DNA from: JADHUC01 sp964617665
GTDB lineage: Bacteria; Planctomycetota; Planctomycetia; Pirellulales; Pirellulaceae
DNA length: 64,000 nt
Assembly: GCA_964617665.1 (NCBI GenBank)
Contig: CAZUAH010000004.1
Coordinates: forward strand, 1 to 64,000
Reading direction: 5' to 3'
Shown: positions 53,435 through 62,873 of the stretch, piece by piece
How the letters are laid out: every line of letters begins with the position of its first letter
Position numbering within the stretch: the stretch's first letter is position 1
Program-made: the position numbers and the translations under genes
The notes under the pieces: generated by a model
Told to the model about the DNA's origin: nothing
Databases searched by the model: none
Seen by the model: only the letters and a program-made list of their open reading frames with translations

Positions 53435-53800
53435 ATGGCTACCGACGCTGTCTCTCGCGGATACGAAATTGCCGATTTCGCAGACATCCAAAGCGTTGCC
53501 TGCCCCTGCGGCACGGCGCGGCGGGCGTTTGCCGATGTCGAGGATTTCCCGGGTACGGTCCACGTGACCGAGATCTCGGTCGATGCTCGTTTGCACTATC
53601 ACAAGCGGCTGACCGAGACCTACTACATCCTGGAATGCGGTCCTGACGCCCAGATGCAACTGAATGACGATATCATCGATGTTCATCCAGGCATGTGCAT
53701 CCTGATTCGTCCGGGTGTCAGGCATCGAGCGGTTGGCAAGATGAAGGTGTTGATCGTCGTCTTGCCGAAATTCGATCCCGAAGACGAATGGTTTGACTAA
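53435..53800 (+). CDS. small cupin-domain protein
   Basis: A 121-residue single-domain cupin with AAGGAA upstream. The two motifs are LHYHKRLTETYYILECG (H-x-H...E metal ligands) and PGMCILIRPGVRHRAVG (third His). A Cys-rich start (VACPCGTARRAF) precedes the barrel. Small cupins act as sugar isomerases, dioxygenases or regulatory ligand sensors; none can be chosen here. It is followed by the PQQ lipoprotein gene 128 bp downstream on the same strand and is divergent from thrS. Confidence 0.82.
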   Translation: MATDAVSRGYEIADFADIQSVACPCGTARRAFADVEDFPGTVHVTEISVDARLHYHKRLTETYYILECGPDAQMQLNDDIIDVHPGMCILIRPGVRHRAVGKMKVLIVVLPKFDPEDEWFD

Positions 53801-53928
53801 GCAGTGCTTAGAAACAAATGCGCGGTTGCCTGTGCCGGATTTGGGAGAAACACAGCATTCAACACACTTCCAACGGTGCAAGCAATGTCAACGTCCGCTT
53901 AGCAGCTTCACAAAGGAACTGGAAGATC

Positions 53929-55941
53929 ATGGACCCTCGAAACATTTTGGCTTGGTCTCTGCTGTGTGCGATTGTGATTCCGTTTTGCGGGTGTGGTGGC
54001 GATCAACAACCGTCTACCCCCGCCCCGACGGACACAACCACCGGCGATCCTGTCGCAGAGCCGTTCGACGCCAGCGACAAACCCGAAGATCCGCCATTCG
54101 TACCGGAGGATGAGACCGAGACGACGGAGTCGGAATCGACGGAACCAGAGACAACCGAAGCCGAGACCGAGGAGACGTCGACCGAACCAGAAACCGAAGA
54201 CCCGTTCGATGGCGGGATGACAACCGAACCTGCGAAAGACGAGCCGTCGTCCGAAGATCCATTTGAGACTAGCACGCCTACTGAGCCTGAGAAAAAGGAC
54301 ATTCCAGCAGAACCCGCAAAGGACGAACCGGCTCCAGTCGCTGAACCCTACACATCCGAAGAAGATGGATCCAAATCGTCGGCAACGCCGGACGCCGCCG
54401 ACCGTGTCGTCACTGGCGATTGGCCATGCTGGGGTGGCAACAATGGCCGCAACATGGTGAATGCGACAACTGGCATAGACATCGATTTTTCGCCGATCGT
54501 CGAGCAAAGAAAACATCCCGTGACGGGAAAGATGGTCGAGAGAAAGAGGTCCAGGAGTATCGAGGAAGACATCAAGAATCTCCTCTGGACCGCGGAGTTG
54601 GGTTCGCAGACTTACGGAAACCCCGTCGTTGCCGATGGCAAAGTATTGGTCGGCACCAATAACGGCGCCGAGTATCGGCCAGAGCACGAAGGCGACCGTG
54701 GTTGTCTGCTGTGTTTCGACGAGAAGACGGGCAAGTTTCTGTGGCAGTTGACTCGCGAGAAGTTGGAAGACGGCCGGGGTTTCGATTGGCCCGACGTTGG
54801 TATCTGCTCGACGCCGTTTGTCGAAGGCGACCGCGTTTGGCTGGTCACCAACCGCTGTGAACTGATGTGTCTGGACCTCCAAGGCTTCTATGACGACGGA
54901 GAAAACGACGGGCCGTATACCGACGAAGTGGACACCGAGAAACAAGACGCCGACATCGTCTGGATACTAGACATGTTCAGCGATCTGGGCGTCCGGCCAC
55001 ACAACCAAGCCACCAGTTCGCCCGCCGTTCACGAAGATATGGTTTGCGTGCTCACGTCCAACGGTGTCGACGAAGACACTCACGAAGAGATCCCTGCACC
55101 GAAGGCTCCGAGCTTTCTGGGTGTGAACAAGAACACGGGCGAAGTTGTTTGGCAAGACAACACGGCGTCGGACAAGGTCCTGCACGGACAGTGGAGTTCA
55201 CCGGCCATCGGCATCGTCAACGGGCAAGCCCAAGTGTACATGGCCGCTGGCGATGGCTGGGTCTACGCTTTGGACGTGAAGACGGGCGAGCACATCTGGA
55301 AATTCGACTTGAACCCCAAAGACTCCGAGTGGAAAGAAGCCGGTCGCGGCGACCGCAATTCGGTGATCGCCACACCGGTCTTCTACGAGAACAGCGTCGT
55401 GGTTGGTGTCGGAGAGGACCCGGAATACGGCGACGACCTCGGACACATCTATCGTATCGACGTGACGAAGAAAGGCGACATCAGCCCGGAAACGCCCGAC
55501 CGCAAGACGAATCCCAATTCCGGTCAGATCTGGCACTTGGGCGGCATGGACGAAGACGGTTCGCAGACCGGCGAGCAAGGCGCCGAAGCTTTCCGCCGCA
55601 CCATGTCCACCGTCGCGATCCACGAAGGGCTGGTCTACGCCCCAGACTTGAGCGGTCGAATCCACTGTATCGACTTCGAGACCGGCAAGCGGTACTGGGA
55701 AGCCGACATCATGGCCACCGTCTGGGGATCGCCCATGGTAGCCGACGGCAAAATGTTCGTCGGCGACGAAGACGGCATCGTATCAGCCTTCGCCGTCGGC
55801 AAGGAATTGAAGAAGCTAGGGGAAGTCGAGAGCACCTCGTCGATCTACGGCACGCCCGCCATCGCCAATGGCGTCATATTCCTGAACGACAGCCGGCAAC
55901 TCTACGCAATCGCCACGCAATTGAAGCAAACGGGAGAGTAG
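53929..55941 (+). CDS. PQQ/BamB-type beta-propeller protein, probable lipoprotein
   Basis: A 670-residue protein from ATG 53929 (GGAAG upstream). An N-terminal hydrophobic segment [19 protein letters not shown] resembles a lipoprotein signal with Cys near 20-22, though the lipobox is imperfect. Residues about 25-160 form a disordered linker very rich in Glu, Thr, Pro and Ser with repeated TEPE-type units. A PQQ-like propeller follows from [20 protein letters not shown], with units [55 protein letters not shown] and [18 protein letters not shown]. The linker would place the propeller away from the membrane. No quinoprotein dehydrogenase disulfide or calcium triad was found, so a scaffold role is as likely as an enzyme. 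Confidence 0.83.
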   Translation: MDPRNILAWSLLCAIVIPFCGCGGDQQPSTPAPTDTTTGDPVAEPFDASDKPEDPPFVPEDETETTESESTEPETTEAETEETSTEPETEDPFDGGMTTEPAKDEPSSEDPFETSTPTEPEKKDIPAEPAKDEPAPVAEPYTSEEDGSKSSATPDAADRVVTGDWPCWGGNNGRNMVNATTGIDIDFSPIVEQRKHPVTGKMVERKRSRSIEEDIKNLLWTAELGSQTYGNPVVADGKVLVGTNNGAEYRPEHEGDRGCLLCFDEKTGKFLWQLTREKLEDGRGFDWPDVGICSTPFVEGDRVWLVTNRCELMCLDLQGFYDDGENDGPYTDEVDTEKQDADIVWILDMFSDLGVRPHNQATSSPAVHEDMVCVLTSNGVDEDTHEEIPAPKAPSFLGVNKNTGEVVWQDNTASDKVLHGQWSSPAIGIVNGQAQVYMAAGDGWVYALDVKTGEHIWKFDLNPKDSEWKEAGRGDRNSVIATPVFYENSVVVGVGEDPEYGDDLGHIYRIDVTKKGDISPETPDRKTNPNSGQIWHLGGMDEDGSQTGEQGAEAFRRTMSTVAIHEGLVYAPDLSGRIHCIDFETGKRYWEADIMATVWGSPMVADGKMFVGDEDGIVSAFAVGKELKKLGEVESTSSIYGTPAIANGVIFLNDSRQLYAIATQLKQTGE

Positions 55942-56013
55942 CGACTCCCGTTCCCATTTCCACCCGAATGAAGCCTCCTACTGCGCGTATCTTCGGCCGA
56001 ATTGAACTACGAC

Positions 56014-56045
56014 CCCGCGATTCACGTCCGGGACGCGATCGCGGG
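56014..56045. terminator. stem-loop between convergent genes
   Basis: CCCGCGA (56014-56020) pairs with TCGCGGG (56039-56045) and the inner CGTCC/GGACG can extend the stem. It lies between the convergent propeller lipoprotein and zinc-ribbon membrane genes, where a bidirectional terminator is expected. Confidence 0.35.
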
Positions 56046-56057
56046 CGGTTGCTGCAT

Positions 56058-57092
56058 CTAGATGAACGCCAGGACGACGAAGAAAAGCACCACAAGAAGC
56101 GAGATGACCACTGCCGTAACCACGGCTTCCAGGCGAGACTGCTGGATACCATAGAACTGCATAACGCCCCCCTGCAGCAAATACACGGTGATCGCGATGG
56201 CCAGTGGTATCGATATCAGATCCGCGATCTTGAAACGGCCTAATGTCTCGCCCAGCCACGCCAGGCCTCGAGTAACGTCGGCGAAAGGTAACAAGATCAG
56301 CCCCGCGATCTTGGATATGGGGCAAAGCACCGTCATGCAGAGATTGAACCACCATCCGTATTGCCATCTCCTGAACAGACCGATGCCGCCAAAGAGATAC
56401 AGGGCTCCAACAGATAGATAGAGAATGATAATGACGATCAATTTGAACGTCACTTCGGCGAACTCGGCGACATCCTCGGCCGGAACTCTGGGTCTTGCCC
56501 CTTGGAGAAACGGCATGAACATGGCCAATACGATTATCAGTCCGCAGCCCAGAAAGAACACGGCCGGGAACATGTCCAGAATGCCCAGAAGGATGGTACA
56601 TATTGGGCGCCTTACATCCGGAAGTTCCCGTCGCTGGGTGGTTGCCGATTCTTTTTGATAGACATACTGAGAGAGGATCTCGTCCTCGGTCGGCACCTGG
56701 GGTTCATCGAGGTCCTTTTGGGCAGGCAGGCCCCCCGCGCGGTCCTGTTCCGTTAACTCGTCAAGCAGCGATGCGACTCCGGAGGCGGCAGCCTGTGGCG
56801 GCGCCTGCGGCGCAGGAATCTGCAAAACCGTCCCGCAATTACACCGAGCGGTCGTTCCAGCCATCGATCTGTCCGCCTGATGCCTCTGGCCGCACTTGGG
56901 GCATTGGATGATGATCTTGGACGGCGACTGCGCTGCTGCGGACGGCCGCGTTTGAGGACGCGCCTGCTGTGGCTTGCTGGCGAGCGGCACGGTAAGGATG
57001 CCGCCGCATGCACATTTCGCCTGCGTTCCGCGCATTTGCTCGTCAACTTGGTGTACCACACTGCAGTGCGGACAACGGACGGCGATCGTCAT
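56058..57092 (-). CDS. double zinc-ribbon multi-pass membrane protein
   Basis: A 344-residue protein from ATG 57092 (GAGAAG upstream; the open frame extends to 57251 but that part is not protein-like). Two zinc ribbons with identical spacing, C7-x2-C10-x16-C27-x-C29 and C64-x2-C67-x16-C84-x-C86, are joined by a proline/glutamine-rich linker. A DELTEQDRAGG..LDEPQVP segment leads to about five membrane helices (CTILLGILDMFPAVFFLGCG, LIVIIILYLSVGALYLFGGI, ISIPLAIAITVYLLQG, VVTAVVISLLVVLFFVVLAF). No transport or enzyme signature was seen. It is near the related zinc-ribbon/propeller gene on the same strand. Confidence 0.75.
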   Translation of the reverse strand: MTIAVRCPHCSVVHQVDEQMRGTQAKCACGGILTVPLASKPQQARPQTRPSAAAQSPSKIIIQCPKCGQRHQADRSMAGTTARCNCGTVLQIPAPQAPPQAAASGVASLLDELTEQDRAGGLPAQKDLDEPQVPTEDEILSQYVYQKESATTQRRELPDVRRPICTILLGILDMFPAVFFLGCGLIIVLAMFMPFLQGARPRVPAEDVAEFAEVTFKLIVIIILYLSVGALYLFGGIGLFRRWQYGWWFNLCMTVLCPISKIAGLILLPFADVTRGLAWLGETLGRFKIADLISIPLAIAITVYLLQGGVMQFYGIQQSRLEAVVTAVVISLLVVLFFVVLAFI

Positions 57093-57401
57093 TTGAATCT
57101 TCTCAGAGCGAGACGGAAAAGACGTTCCTACCCACTCCACGACCAACGAGGCGACGAAGTGCGACCTGAGTCGACCGATCGGGAGCCGACCGGGGATTGA
57201 GAGGAGACCCCCAATTCGTGCAGTTGTACCCGCTGGTTTGGGACTCCGCAACCAGTCTCCAGAGACGTCACGCGCCAGGAGAAACGACGAAGAAGGGAAC
57301 TGGCGTCAACTTGGCGCGAGGGCCATCGCCGCACACACGGCCTCAGCGGCAGCCAAGTTTGGCTTGGAACGGAAGAGCGGACGAAGAGAAATGGCCGGAT
57401 C
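57093..57401. other. gene-free gap upstream of the double zinc-ribbon gene
   Basis: 309 bp with no supported gene, clear hairpin or repeat. Short open frames in several registers are overlapping by-products. It should carry the promoter of the 56058-57092 gene. Confidence 0.4.
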
Positions 57402-59315
57402 TCATTCGACGATCGCCGGCAGTGCCAGGTGTTCGTCGGACAAGGGCACAAAGTAGGGGAGATCCAATCTGTGGATATCGCCAATCAGGCTCGAAATCAT
57501 CCTCTTCCGCACTGAGGGATCATTGAGGTCTTCGGAGCGGCAACCACGCACGGTAGGCGTCATGAGCGTATCCCGCCACAATGGTGTTTCGCATCCGGGG
57601 GTTATCAGTTCCGCGAATACGGCTCCTTTGGTCCCAATGGCCGAGCGCCGTGTGTCGACGGATCGAGGGTTAGAGAGGGATTGACGTTCGAAGATGGGCG
57701 GCGCGTTCCCCATCTGCTCGGTAAAGCGGAGGCGGAATACGGCGTCCTGCCCAGATTCGACGCGGACCCCGTCGCGAGCCAACCGTGCAGTCAACGCTTC
57801 GGTAAGTTGCGATCGCGTGTCTTCCGCTCCTCCAATCAGTGAATCCAATTCCACCCGGATACTGACGGCTTGGCCAGGTGTGACAATCGCCGGCGCCCTT
57901 TCCTCGATCAACTTGAGCGATCGTCTCAGTCTGTCCCATGGAACCTCAACCAAGGCAATTTCTGTCGGAGGATGACCGAACACGCCCAGCAAGCGTCTTT
58001 CGTCTACGATATGAACAATGAGATCATCGCCAAACTCAAGTCGCACCTTCAGGATGACTCTCTTCGATTCGCGGTCAAAGATGTGACCACTCAACAGCCA
58101 GCCCTTGCCGTCCAGTAGCCATTGAACGGAATGCTCTGCGGTCCCGAGCACGTCCGTGACCCCACTCGCCGCTTCATCAAAGAGCAGGCTACCATCTCTA
58201 TTCCATGAGATCAGACGCATTCTCGGGTGGGCAGACAACGCGGCGAGCGCTTGGCCGTCGGGTGAAAACGCCAATGCCTCGAGGCGAGAGTAAACGAACA
58301 AAGCGTCGTTGGGGGCGGGCTTGCGCATGGGACGCGGAGCATTGTCGATGTCCGCGGACGGTTCGCGACGGACATCCATCTCCAGCGGCGGGTCCATCTT
58401 GGCGACCTGCTCGCCCGTCTGCGTGTTGTACAGCAGCAAGTGCTGGCCCCTTGCGTCTTTCGTCACGAAAGACTCGCCACCAGGGGCGAAGGCGATGCTG
58501 TCCCTTCGTAGATGCTTCTGGGGCGTCTGAAGCGGCGCCATCATTTCGCCCGTCTCGACATCCCATACCTCAACCTGTCCCGCAACAGAGCCTTCGATCA
58601 ACAGATACTTGTCCCGAGTGAGAGTCAAAATCTGTGAGCTCTTCACCGGCCGCCCAGGGATTTCCCACTGGATTTTCCCGGTCGGCGTGTGCCAGATCGT
58701 GATGGACGGGTCGGTTCGCGACGACGCCTTGACGCCCACGGCAAACCACTCGCCGTTGGCCGACAGCGCCCGCATCGTGTATTTGCCGTAGGTCCCTTCG
58801 AGACGCTGTACAACGCGGTTCTGTTCTAGATTCCACACATCCTGATCGACGATCACGACAGGGCATCCCGATGGGCCCCCCGTAACGACCGTGCGGTGTT
58901 CTTGGTAGGGAATAGGAAAGCCTTGGCGGTTCTGAGCGTCTGGCGCATTGCTGCCATCGGACAGAATTGGGGAGTCCTCAGTTGATCGTGGGGACGCGGT
59001 GTCTCGACGGCCGCTCGACAAAAAGCTGTTGATCAGCATGGCGAGTAGCATCAGCACCGCAGTGCCGCCCCCAATAGCACAGACGATCCAGACAACCGGC
59101 GGAATCTTGCTGCGGGCACCGGTACCGCTGGCTCGCGCAGGTTTTGCCGCGGGTTGGGCCGGCAGCGTGTGAGGCCGTTCCACGGGCGTGGGACCGCTGT
59201 TGGGATACGGAACAGTGAGGACCGTACCGCAGCGATTGCACTGCGCCCGTGTTCCGGCCATCCTGTCATCGACAACAAACGCGTCGCTGCACCGGGAACA
59301 ACGAAATTGAATCAT
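57402..59315 (-). CDS. zinc-ribbon, transmembrane and WD40-like propeller protein
   Basis: A 637-residue protein. A zinc ribbon C6-x2-C9-x16-C26-x2-C29 (FRCSRCSDAFVVDDRMAGTR, NRCGTVLTVP) and a proline-rich linker lead to one helix at about 73-99 (VVWIVCAIGGGTAVLMLLAM). After it, WD40-like units are visible: ITIWHTPTGKIQWEIPG, VEVWDVETGEMMAPL, LLYNTQTGEQVAKMDPP and LEALAFSPDGQALAALS. A C-terminal domain (about 470-620) resembles the ligand-binding part of some secreted propellers (VRVESGQDAVFRLRFTEQMG). The ribbon would face the cytoplasm and the propeller the outside, which suits signalling or assembly. Function is unknown. Confidence 0.75.
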   Translation of the reverse strand: MIQFRCSRCSDAFVVDDRMAGTRAQCNRCGTVLTVPYPNSGPTPVERPHTLPAQPAAKPARASGTGARSKIPPVVWIVCAIGGGTAVLMLLAMLINSFLSSGRRDTASPRSTEDSPILSDGSNAPDAQNRQGFPIPYQEHRTVVTGGPSGCPVVIVDQDVWNLEQNRVVQRLEGTYGKYTMRALSANGEWFAVGVKASSRTDPSITIWHTPTGKIQWEIPGRPVKSSQILTLTRDKYLLIEGSVAGQVEVWDVETGEMMAPLQTPQKHLRRDSIAFAPGGESFVTKDARGQHLLLYNTQTGEQVAKMDPPLEMDVRREPSADIDNAPRPMRKPAPNDALFVYSRLEALAFSPDGQALAALSAHPRMRLISWNRDGSLLFDEAASGVTDVLGTAEHSVQWLLDGKGWLLSGHIFDRESKRVILKVRLEFGDDLIVHIVDERRLLGVFGHPPTEIALVEVPWDRLRRSLKLIEERAPAIVTPGQAVSIRVELDSLIGGAEDTRSQLTEALTARLARDGVRVESGQDAVFRLRFTEQMGNAPPIFERQSLSNPRSVDTRRSAIGTKGAVFAELITPGCETPLWRDTLMTPTVRGCRSEDLNDPSVRKRMISSLIGDIHRLDLPYFVPLSDEHLALPAIVE

Positions 59316-59407
59316 CGTCTGCCTTCGAGAGCTTCATTCGGTCGAACGCCTCTGGGCCCAGGCCGTCCGAGTTCTCGACCGAACTTCACAGCCGCTGCGA
59401 GTTGCTG

Positions 59408-60283
59408 TCAGAATTCAATCTGTTCGAGGAATCTTAGGCTCTGCGGGATCTGGTCCACGACGGTGGGTGATTCGTCTTCGATGAAGTAGTACTTCACGCC
59501 GACCTTCTGGCAGGCGTCAAGCAAGGCAGGCCAGTCGACTTGGCCGGTACCCAACGCTACGTCGTTGGTCAAGTCGGTGTGGCCGGCGAGGCTGCCGGTG
59601 GGCACGCCTTTCTTCAGATCCTTCAGGTGCAACAAGAGCCAGCGGTCGGGGTATTTCTTTATCAACTTCACAGGATCTTGTGCGGGGAACACCGTCCAAA
59701 GCACGTCCATCTGGTAGTAAACGTAGCGTGAGTCAGTTTCGTCCATCAGCAGATCGAACAGCGTTCCGTCGCCGTGCGCGTAGAATTCGTACCCATGATT
59801 GTGATAGTAGAACTTCATATCATGCTTGGCCAAGGCTTTGCCGGCCTTGTTGAACACATCGGCGGCGGCCAGACATTGCTTCTCGTCGAACGGGGCCTTA
59901 TGCCCGATCCATGCGCAACCCACATAGATTAGCCCCAGCTCCTTGGCCTCGCGGATCACACCATCGATATCGTCGCGCAGGCGATTGAAAGGAAAATGAC
60001 TACCGATTGGTACGAGCCCGCGCTTGTCCAGTTCGGCCTTGAATTCGGCGATCGACATTCCGTAGGTGCCGGCGACCTCCACGTATTTGAAGCCCCATTG
60101 GCTGACCATGTCGAGCGTTGGCGTAACGCCCTTTTCCTTGAAGACGTTCCGCAGACTGTACAGTTGCAGGCCGGTGGGCCCACGGAAGCTCTTGCCCTGG
60201 CCAACTTCGGCCGCTGACAGGCGGTTGTGTCCCAAGACAATCGCCAGCAGCGCGATGACGGCGAAAACAATCGGCTTACGCAT
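59408..60283 (-). CDS. secreted sugar phosphate isomerase/epimerase-like TIM-barrel protein
   Basis: A 291-residue protein from ATG 60283 with AAGGAG upstream and signal peptide MRKPIVFAVIALLAIVLGHN. It has the xylose-isomerase-like/AP-endonuclease-2 barrel: GLQLYSLRNVFKEKGVTPTL, WGFKYVEVAGTYGMSIAEFK, YHNHGYEF, YYQMDVLW, LLLHLKDLKKG and a C-terminal YYFIEDESPT. These supply the usual His, Asp and Glu metal ligands. Family members isomerise or epimerise keto-sugars or hydroxypyruvate-type substrates; an exported form is common in planctomycetes and may work on oxidised sugars. An upstream ATG at 60340 would misplace the signal peptide. Confidence 0.86.
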   Translation of the reverse strand: MRKPIVFAVIALLAIVLGHNRLSAAEVGQGKSFRGPTGLQLYSLRNVFKEKGVTPTLDMVSQWGFKYVEVAGTYGMSIAEFKAELDKRGLVPIGSHFPFNRLRDDIDGVIREAKELGLIYVGCAWIGHKAPFDEKQCLAAADVFNKAGKALAKHDMKFYYHNHGYEFYAHGDGTLFDLLMDETDSRYVYYQMDVLWTVFPAQDPVKLIKKYPDRWLLLHLKDLKKGVPTGSLAGHTDLTNDVALGTGQVDWPALLDACQKVGVKYYFIEDESPTVVDQIPQSLRFLEQIEF

Positions 60284-60460
60284 CTTTGGTTCTCCTTGCA
60301 GAATGTGGGAGGGATCAATTCTAGATACCGTGAAAGACACAGTCTAGTTGGTCCCAGCCCGGACTGCCACATTCCCAAATCGGCCAACCGTCAACCTCCA
60401 GCGGTCCAGGAACGCGGCGCACTAGCTGCGTTGAATAGGCCATGCGAGACGCAAGAAAGC

Positions 60461-60493
60461 GAAATCGCCGAGGCAAAATGCCCCGGCGATTTC
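60461..60493 (-). terminator. Rho-independent-type terminator of the DUF11-like gene
   Basis: A perfect 10-bp stem GAAATCGCCG/CGGCGATTTC (60461-60470 with 60484-60493) with an inner GGC/GCC pair around an AAAAT loop lies 30 bp after the stop at 60523. On the minus strand it is followed by GCTTTCTTGC, a partial U-tract. Confidence 0.7.
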
Positions 60494-60522
60494 TGTCACC
60501 GTTAGGAGTGTGATGCATTCTT

Positions 60523-62022
60523 CTAACGAATAGCGCCGACCGTCGGTTGGCCATTGGCCAGCCGTTCAAGCTCCTCGTCGTCAAAGAAGTACACGGTCGT
60601 TTCGGCTTTGGTCGCTAGGGCAGTACCCTCGGCTTCCACAATTGCCTGTACCGCGTATTCGCCGGCGCCCATGCTGGCCGCTTTGAATTCCAGGGTCTTT
60701 TCCTGGCCGGGCGCCAATTCGAATTGCGGGTAGACCAGTCGCTGGGCGGCGGTCGTGTAGGTCTCGGAAGCAACGGGGAACAACGTTTCCGGAAGTACGA
60801 CCTGGACGGAAACGCTCTTAGCGGCCTTCGACCCAAGATTTCGTACCCAGACGGTAAACTCTTCCGCTTCGCCAACTTCGATGGCCTCTTTCGAATTCAA
60901 CACGGCGACATCCACTTCAGGTCGCGTGGCAACGATGGTTCGATGGTCGTCCGTCACTGTGACATCAGCATTTGTGGCGTCGGCGCAAGCAACTTGAACA
61001 TGCGCTCCCACGTCGGTCGATTTGGCCCTCAGCGAGAACTTGCGCTCGTCGCCCGGTCGCATGAGGCCAATACACCAGGAAAGCGTGCTTTTCGCTCTGT
61101 CGACATCAGCGGCAGATGACAGCGTCGTCACCCGAAGGGCTGGTGGAAGTGTCAGCGCGACCTTGACACCCTCCAACGCCGTATCGCCCGGGTTCCAGAC
61201 TCGGACGGCATACTCGCCTTCGCGTTTCAGGTACGTGACGCGGCTCCCGTCTACATCGACGCCTAGTTGCGGACGCAGGATCTTGACTCGCTCGCCGCAT
61301 TTCAGTTCTTTCCCACCCCGCGATGTCACCGCGAATTCGGCTTCCAGGAAATCCACATCGATGGCGCGGGCTGTGATGGAATACTCCTTCTTGCTGTCGG
61401 CGGGCAGCGAGGCGAGTTGGACGGCCGAGGGGGCTTTGCTCGCGATATGAGCGGCCTCTGGCAGGCTGGGTGTTATCACGATATCCCGCGCGGGGCCGTC
61501 GCCGACATTGTGGACGATGACGCTGAAGCGGACTTCGTCGCCGATGATCGCCTCTTCCTGTGCGCGGCACTCGATGGCGATTTCAGGCTGTCGCACATGC
61601 AAAGCCGATTTCGTTGACGCGGCAAAGACCGCACGTGTCGCCAGATCCACCGGGCCTTGCCGTTGCGGCAGCAAATCCATGGTAATCCGCCGCGAAGCGC
61701 CCGCTGCCAGATCACCGATCTCGAATTGCACGAGACGCTCTCCGGACAGTGACGGTTCGGGATTCGAGCGAAGGAACTCGACTGTCTCCGGAATCGTGCT
61801 TTGTACCGAGACGCCCTCGGCAGGTGATCTGCCCGTGTTCTTGACGGTGATCACAAATTTGGCCGTGGACCCGATGTTGATCTCCGCAGGAACTGATGTC
61901 TCGACGGTAATGGCGGGTCCTGCGGCGGAAACGCTCATCTTCGCGGCTCTGTCTTGCGCGGAAACAGCCATCACGGCAGACAACAGCAGACCAATGGTGA
62001 AAATCGTGGTTCTCGTTTTCAT
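60523..62022 (-). CDS. secreted DUF11/CARDB-type repeat protein
   Basis: A 499-residue protein from ATG 62022 (AGGAAGG upstream), signal peptide MKTRTTIFTIGLLLSAVMAV. It is built of three or four immunoglobulin-like repeats of about 110 residues of the DUF11 type, each with a G-x2-A-x-F-x-(I/V)-x-V-x-N-x-G start: INIGSTAKFVITVKNTGRSP, IGDEVRFSVIVHNVGDGPAR, REGEYAVRVWNPGDTALEGV and VGEAEEFTVWVRNLGSKAAK. The C-terminus VYFFDDEELERLANGQPTV is charged. Such domains build surface or outer-membrane-associated chains in planctomycetes and other bacteria. No enzyme motif was found. It is monocistronic by the terminator after it and an 850-bp gap before it. Confidence 0.78.
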   Translation of the reverse strand: MKTRTTIFTIGLLLSAVMAVSAQDRAAKMSVSAAGPAITVETSVPAEINIGSTAKFVITVKNTGRSPAEGVSVQSTIPETVEFLRSNPEPSLSGERLVQFEIGDLAAGASRRITMDLLPQRQGPVDLATRAVFAASTKSALHVRQPEIAIECRAQEEAIIGDEVRFSVIVHNVGDGPARDIVITPSLPEAAHIASKAPSAVQLASLPADSKKEYSITARAIDVDFLEAEFAVTSRGGKELKCGERVKILRPQLGVDVDGSRVTYLKREGEYAVRVWNPGDTALEGVKVALTLPPALRVTTLSSAADVDRAKSTLSWCIGLMRPGDERKFSLRAKSTDVGAHVQVACADATNADVTVTDDHRTIVATRPEVDVAVLNSKEAIEVGEAEEFTVWVRNLGSKAAKSVSVQVVLPETLFPVASETYTTAAQRLVYPQFELAPGQEKTLEFKAASMGAGEYAVQAIVEAEGTALATKAETTVYFFDDEELERLANGQPTVGAIR

Positions 62023-62593
62023 GAGTGGTACCTTCCTTGAAATACTGAGCCGACCGATGGGCTTGGTGATCAATCGGTTGGGACGGTGAGCAGTGTGGGA
62101 CGGCCCATAGGGGAGGCAAGTGTGGAGTCAGTGTATAGGCCGAGTCCGGCCAACGCGGCGAAGCTGACGTCGCGATTCGTTGCATATCGGTCTGACTGGC
62201 AATAGACCAATCCCGCGTGTCAGGGCACCTCGACGGTCGTCCAGCTTTATGGCAGGGCGACCGCCGGTTCGCCTTGTAGCGCAAAATCGGGCACGGAGGA
62301 TTGTGCCGGCCATCGTTGGGTTGTATCGGCCCAGCGTTTCGTACCACTTGAATCGGTGCTAGTGCATGCACGGGAGGAAGAACCAGCTCGTCCCCTTCAG
62401 CCTGTACGTCCGTTACAACCGGACCCTGATGCTACCCGCACGGTCGAAGGGTCTGGCGATAGTCAAGGGCTGCCGCGCAATGCCGGGTGCCGAATGCGGC
62501 CCCGAAAGCCCCGTGGATGGCAAATGACGATAGCGGGGCGGGCAGCATTTCTGGATGTCCACATCCTTTGTGGCGAATCACACTACTGCACGA

Positions 62594-62619
62594 TGTTGCG
62601 GCCGTTCGCAGCCGCAACA
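62594..62619. other. 9-bp perfect stem-loop upstream of ilvD
   Basis: TGTTGCGGC and GCCGCAACA enclose an 8-nt loop (CGTTCGCA). It lies about 255 nt before the ilvD start and could be a terminator for an unseen upstream RNA or part of a leader structure. Confidence 0.35.
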
Positions 62620-62785
62620 CGATTGACGCACTGAGTCGTCGTTCCCTATGGGCACTCGCCGCCATCGATAGCCAAACGCATCGGCTTGTCGTAGGGCGTA
62701 TTCACTGAAGAGGAAGCGGTGGAGATCCAACGTGGCAAGGTGATGCTGGGACGAACCAAGGCCCAACGGTTTTCGCACGGTTCGC

Positions 62786-62809
62786 GTGGACGTGCTTGTC
62801 CACTATAAT
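62786..62809 (+). promoter_or_regulatory. possible ilvD promoter with overlapping inverted repeat
   Basis: A consensus -10 hexamer TATAAT (62804-62809) lies 65 bp before ilvD. Directly abutting it is GTGGAC-GTGCTT-GTCCAC (62786-62803), a 6-bp inverted repeat that would cover the -35 to -10 spacer and so could be an operator. The -35 sequence itself (TTCGCG at 17 bp spacing) is weak. Confidence 0.35.
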
Positions 62810-62873
62810 GTGCCGTCTGGGTGATATGGATCTGTCTCCGTGTGTTTTGCGGATTTGTGAAAGGTAGCAGTTG

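Larger units (their letters stand above)
62023..62873. other. 850-bp divergent intergenic region upstream of ilvD
   Basis: The largest gene-free stretch in the window. It has a perfect 9-bp hairpin TGTTGCGGC/GCCGCAACA (62594-62619) and a promoter-like site (62786-62809). Open frames inside are short, lack ribosome sites and have no recognisable motif. No tRNA, riboswitch or leader peptide rich in branched-chain amino acids was recognised, though a leader RNA for ilvD is possible. Confidence 0.4.

Noticed and set aside
53908..54945. 345-codon frame antisense to the PQQ lipoprotein
   Set aside because: Shadow of the Glu/Thr-rich spacer and propeller on the plus strand.
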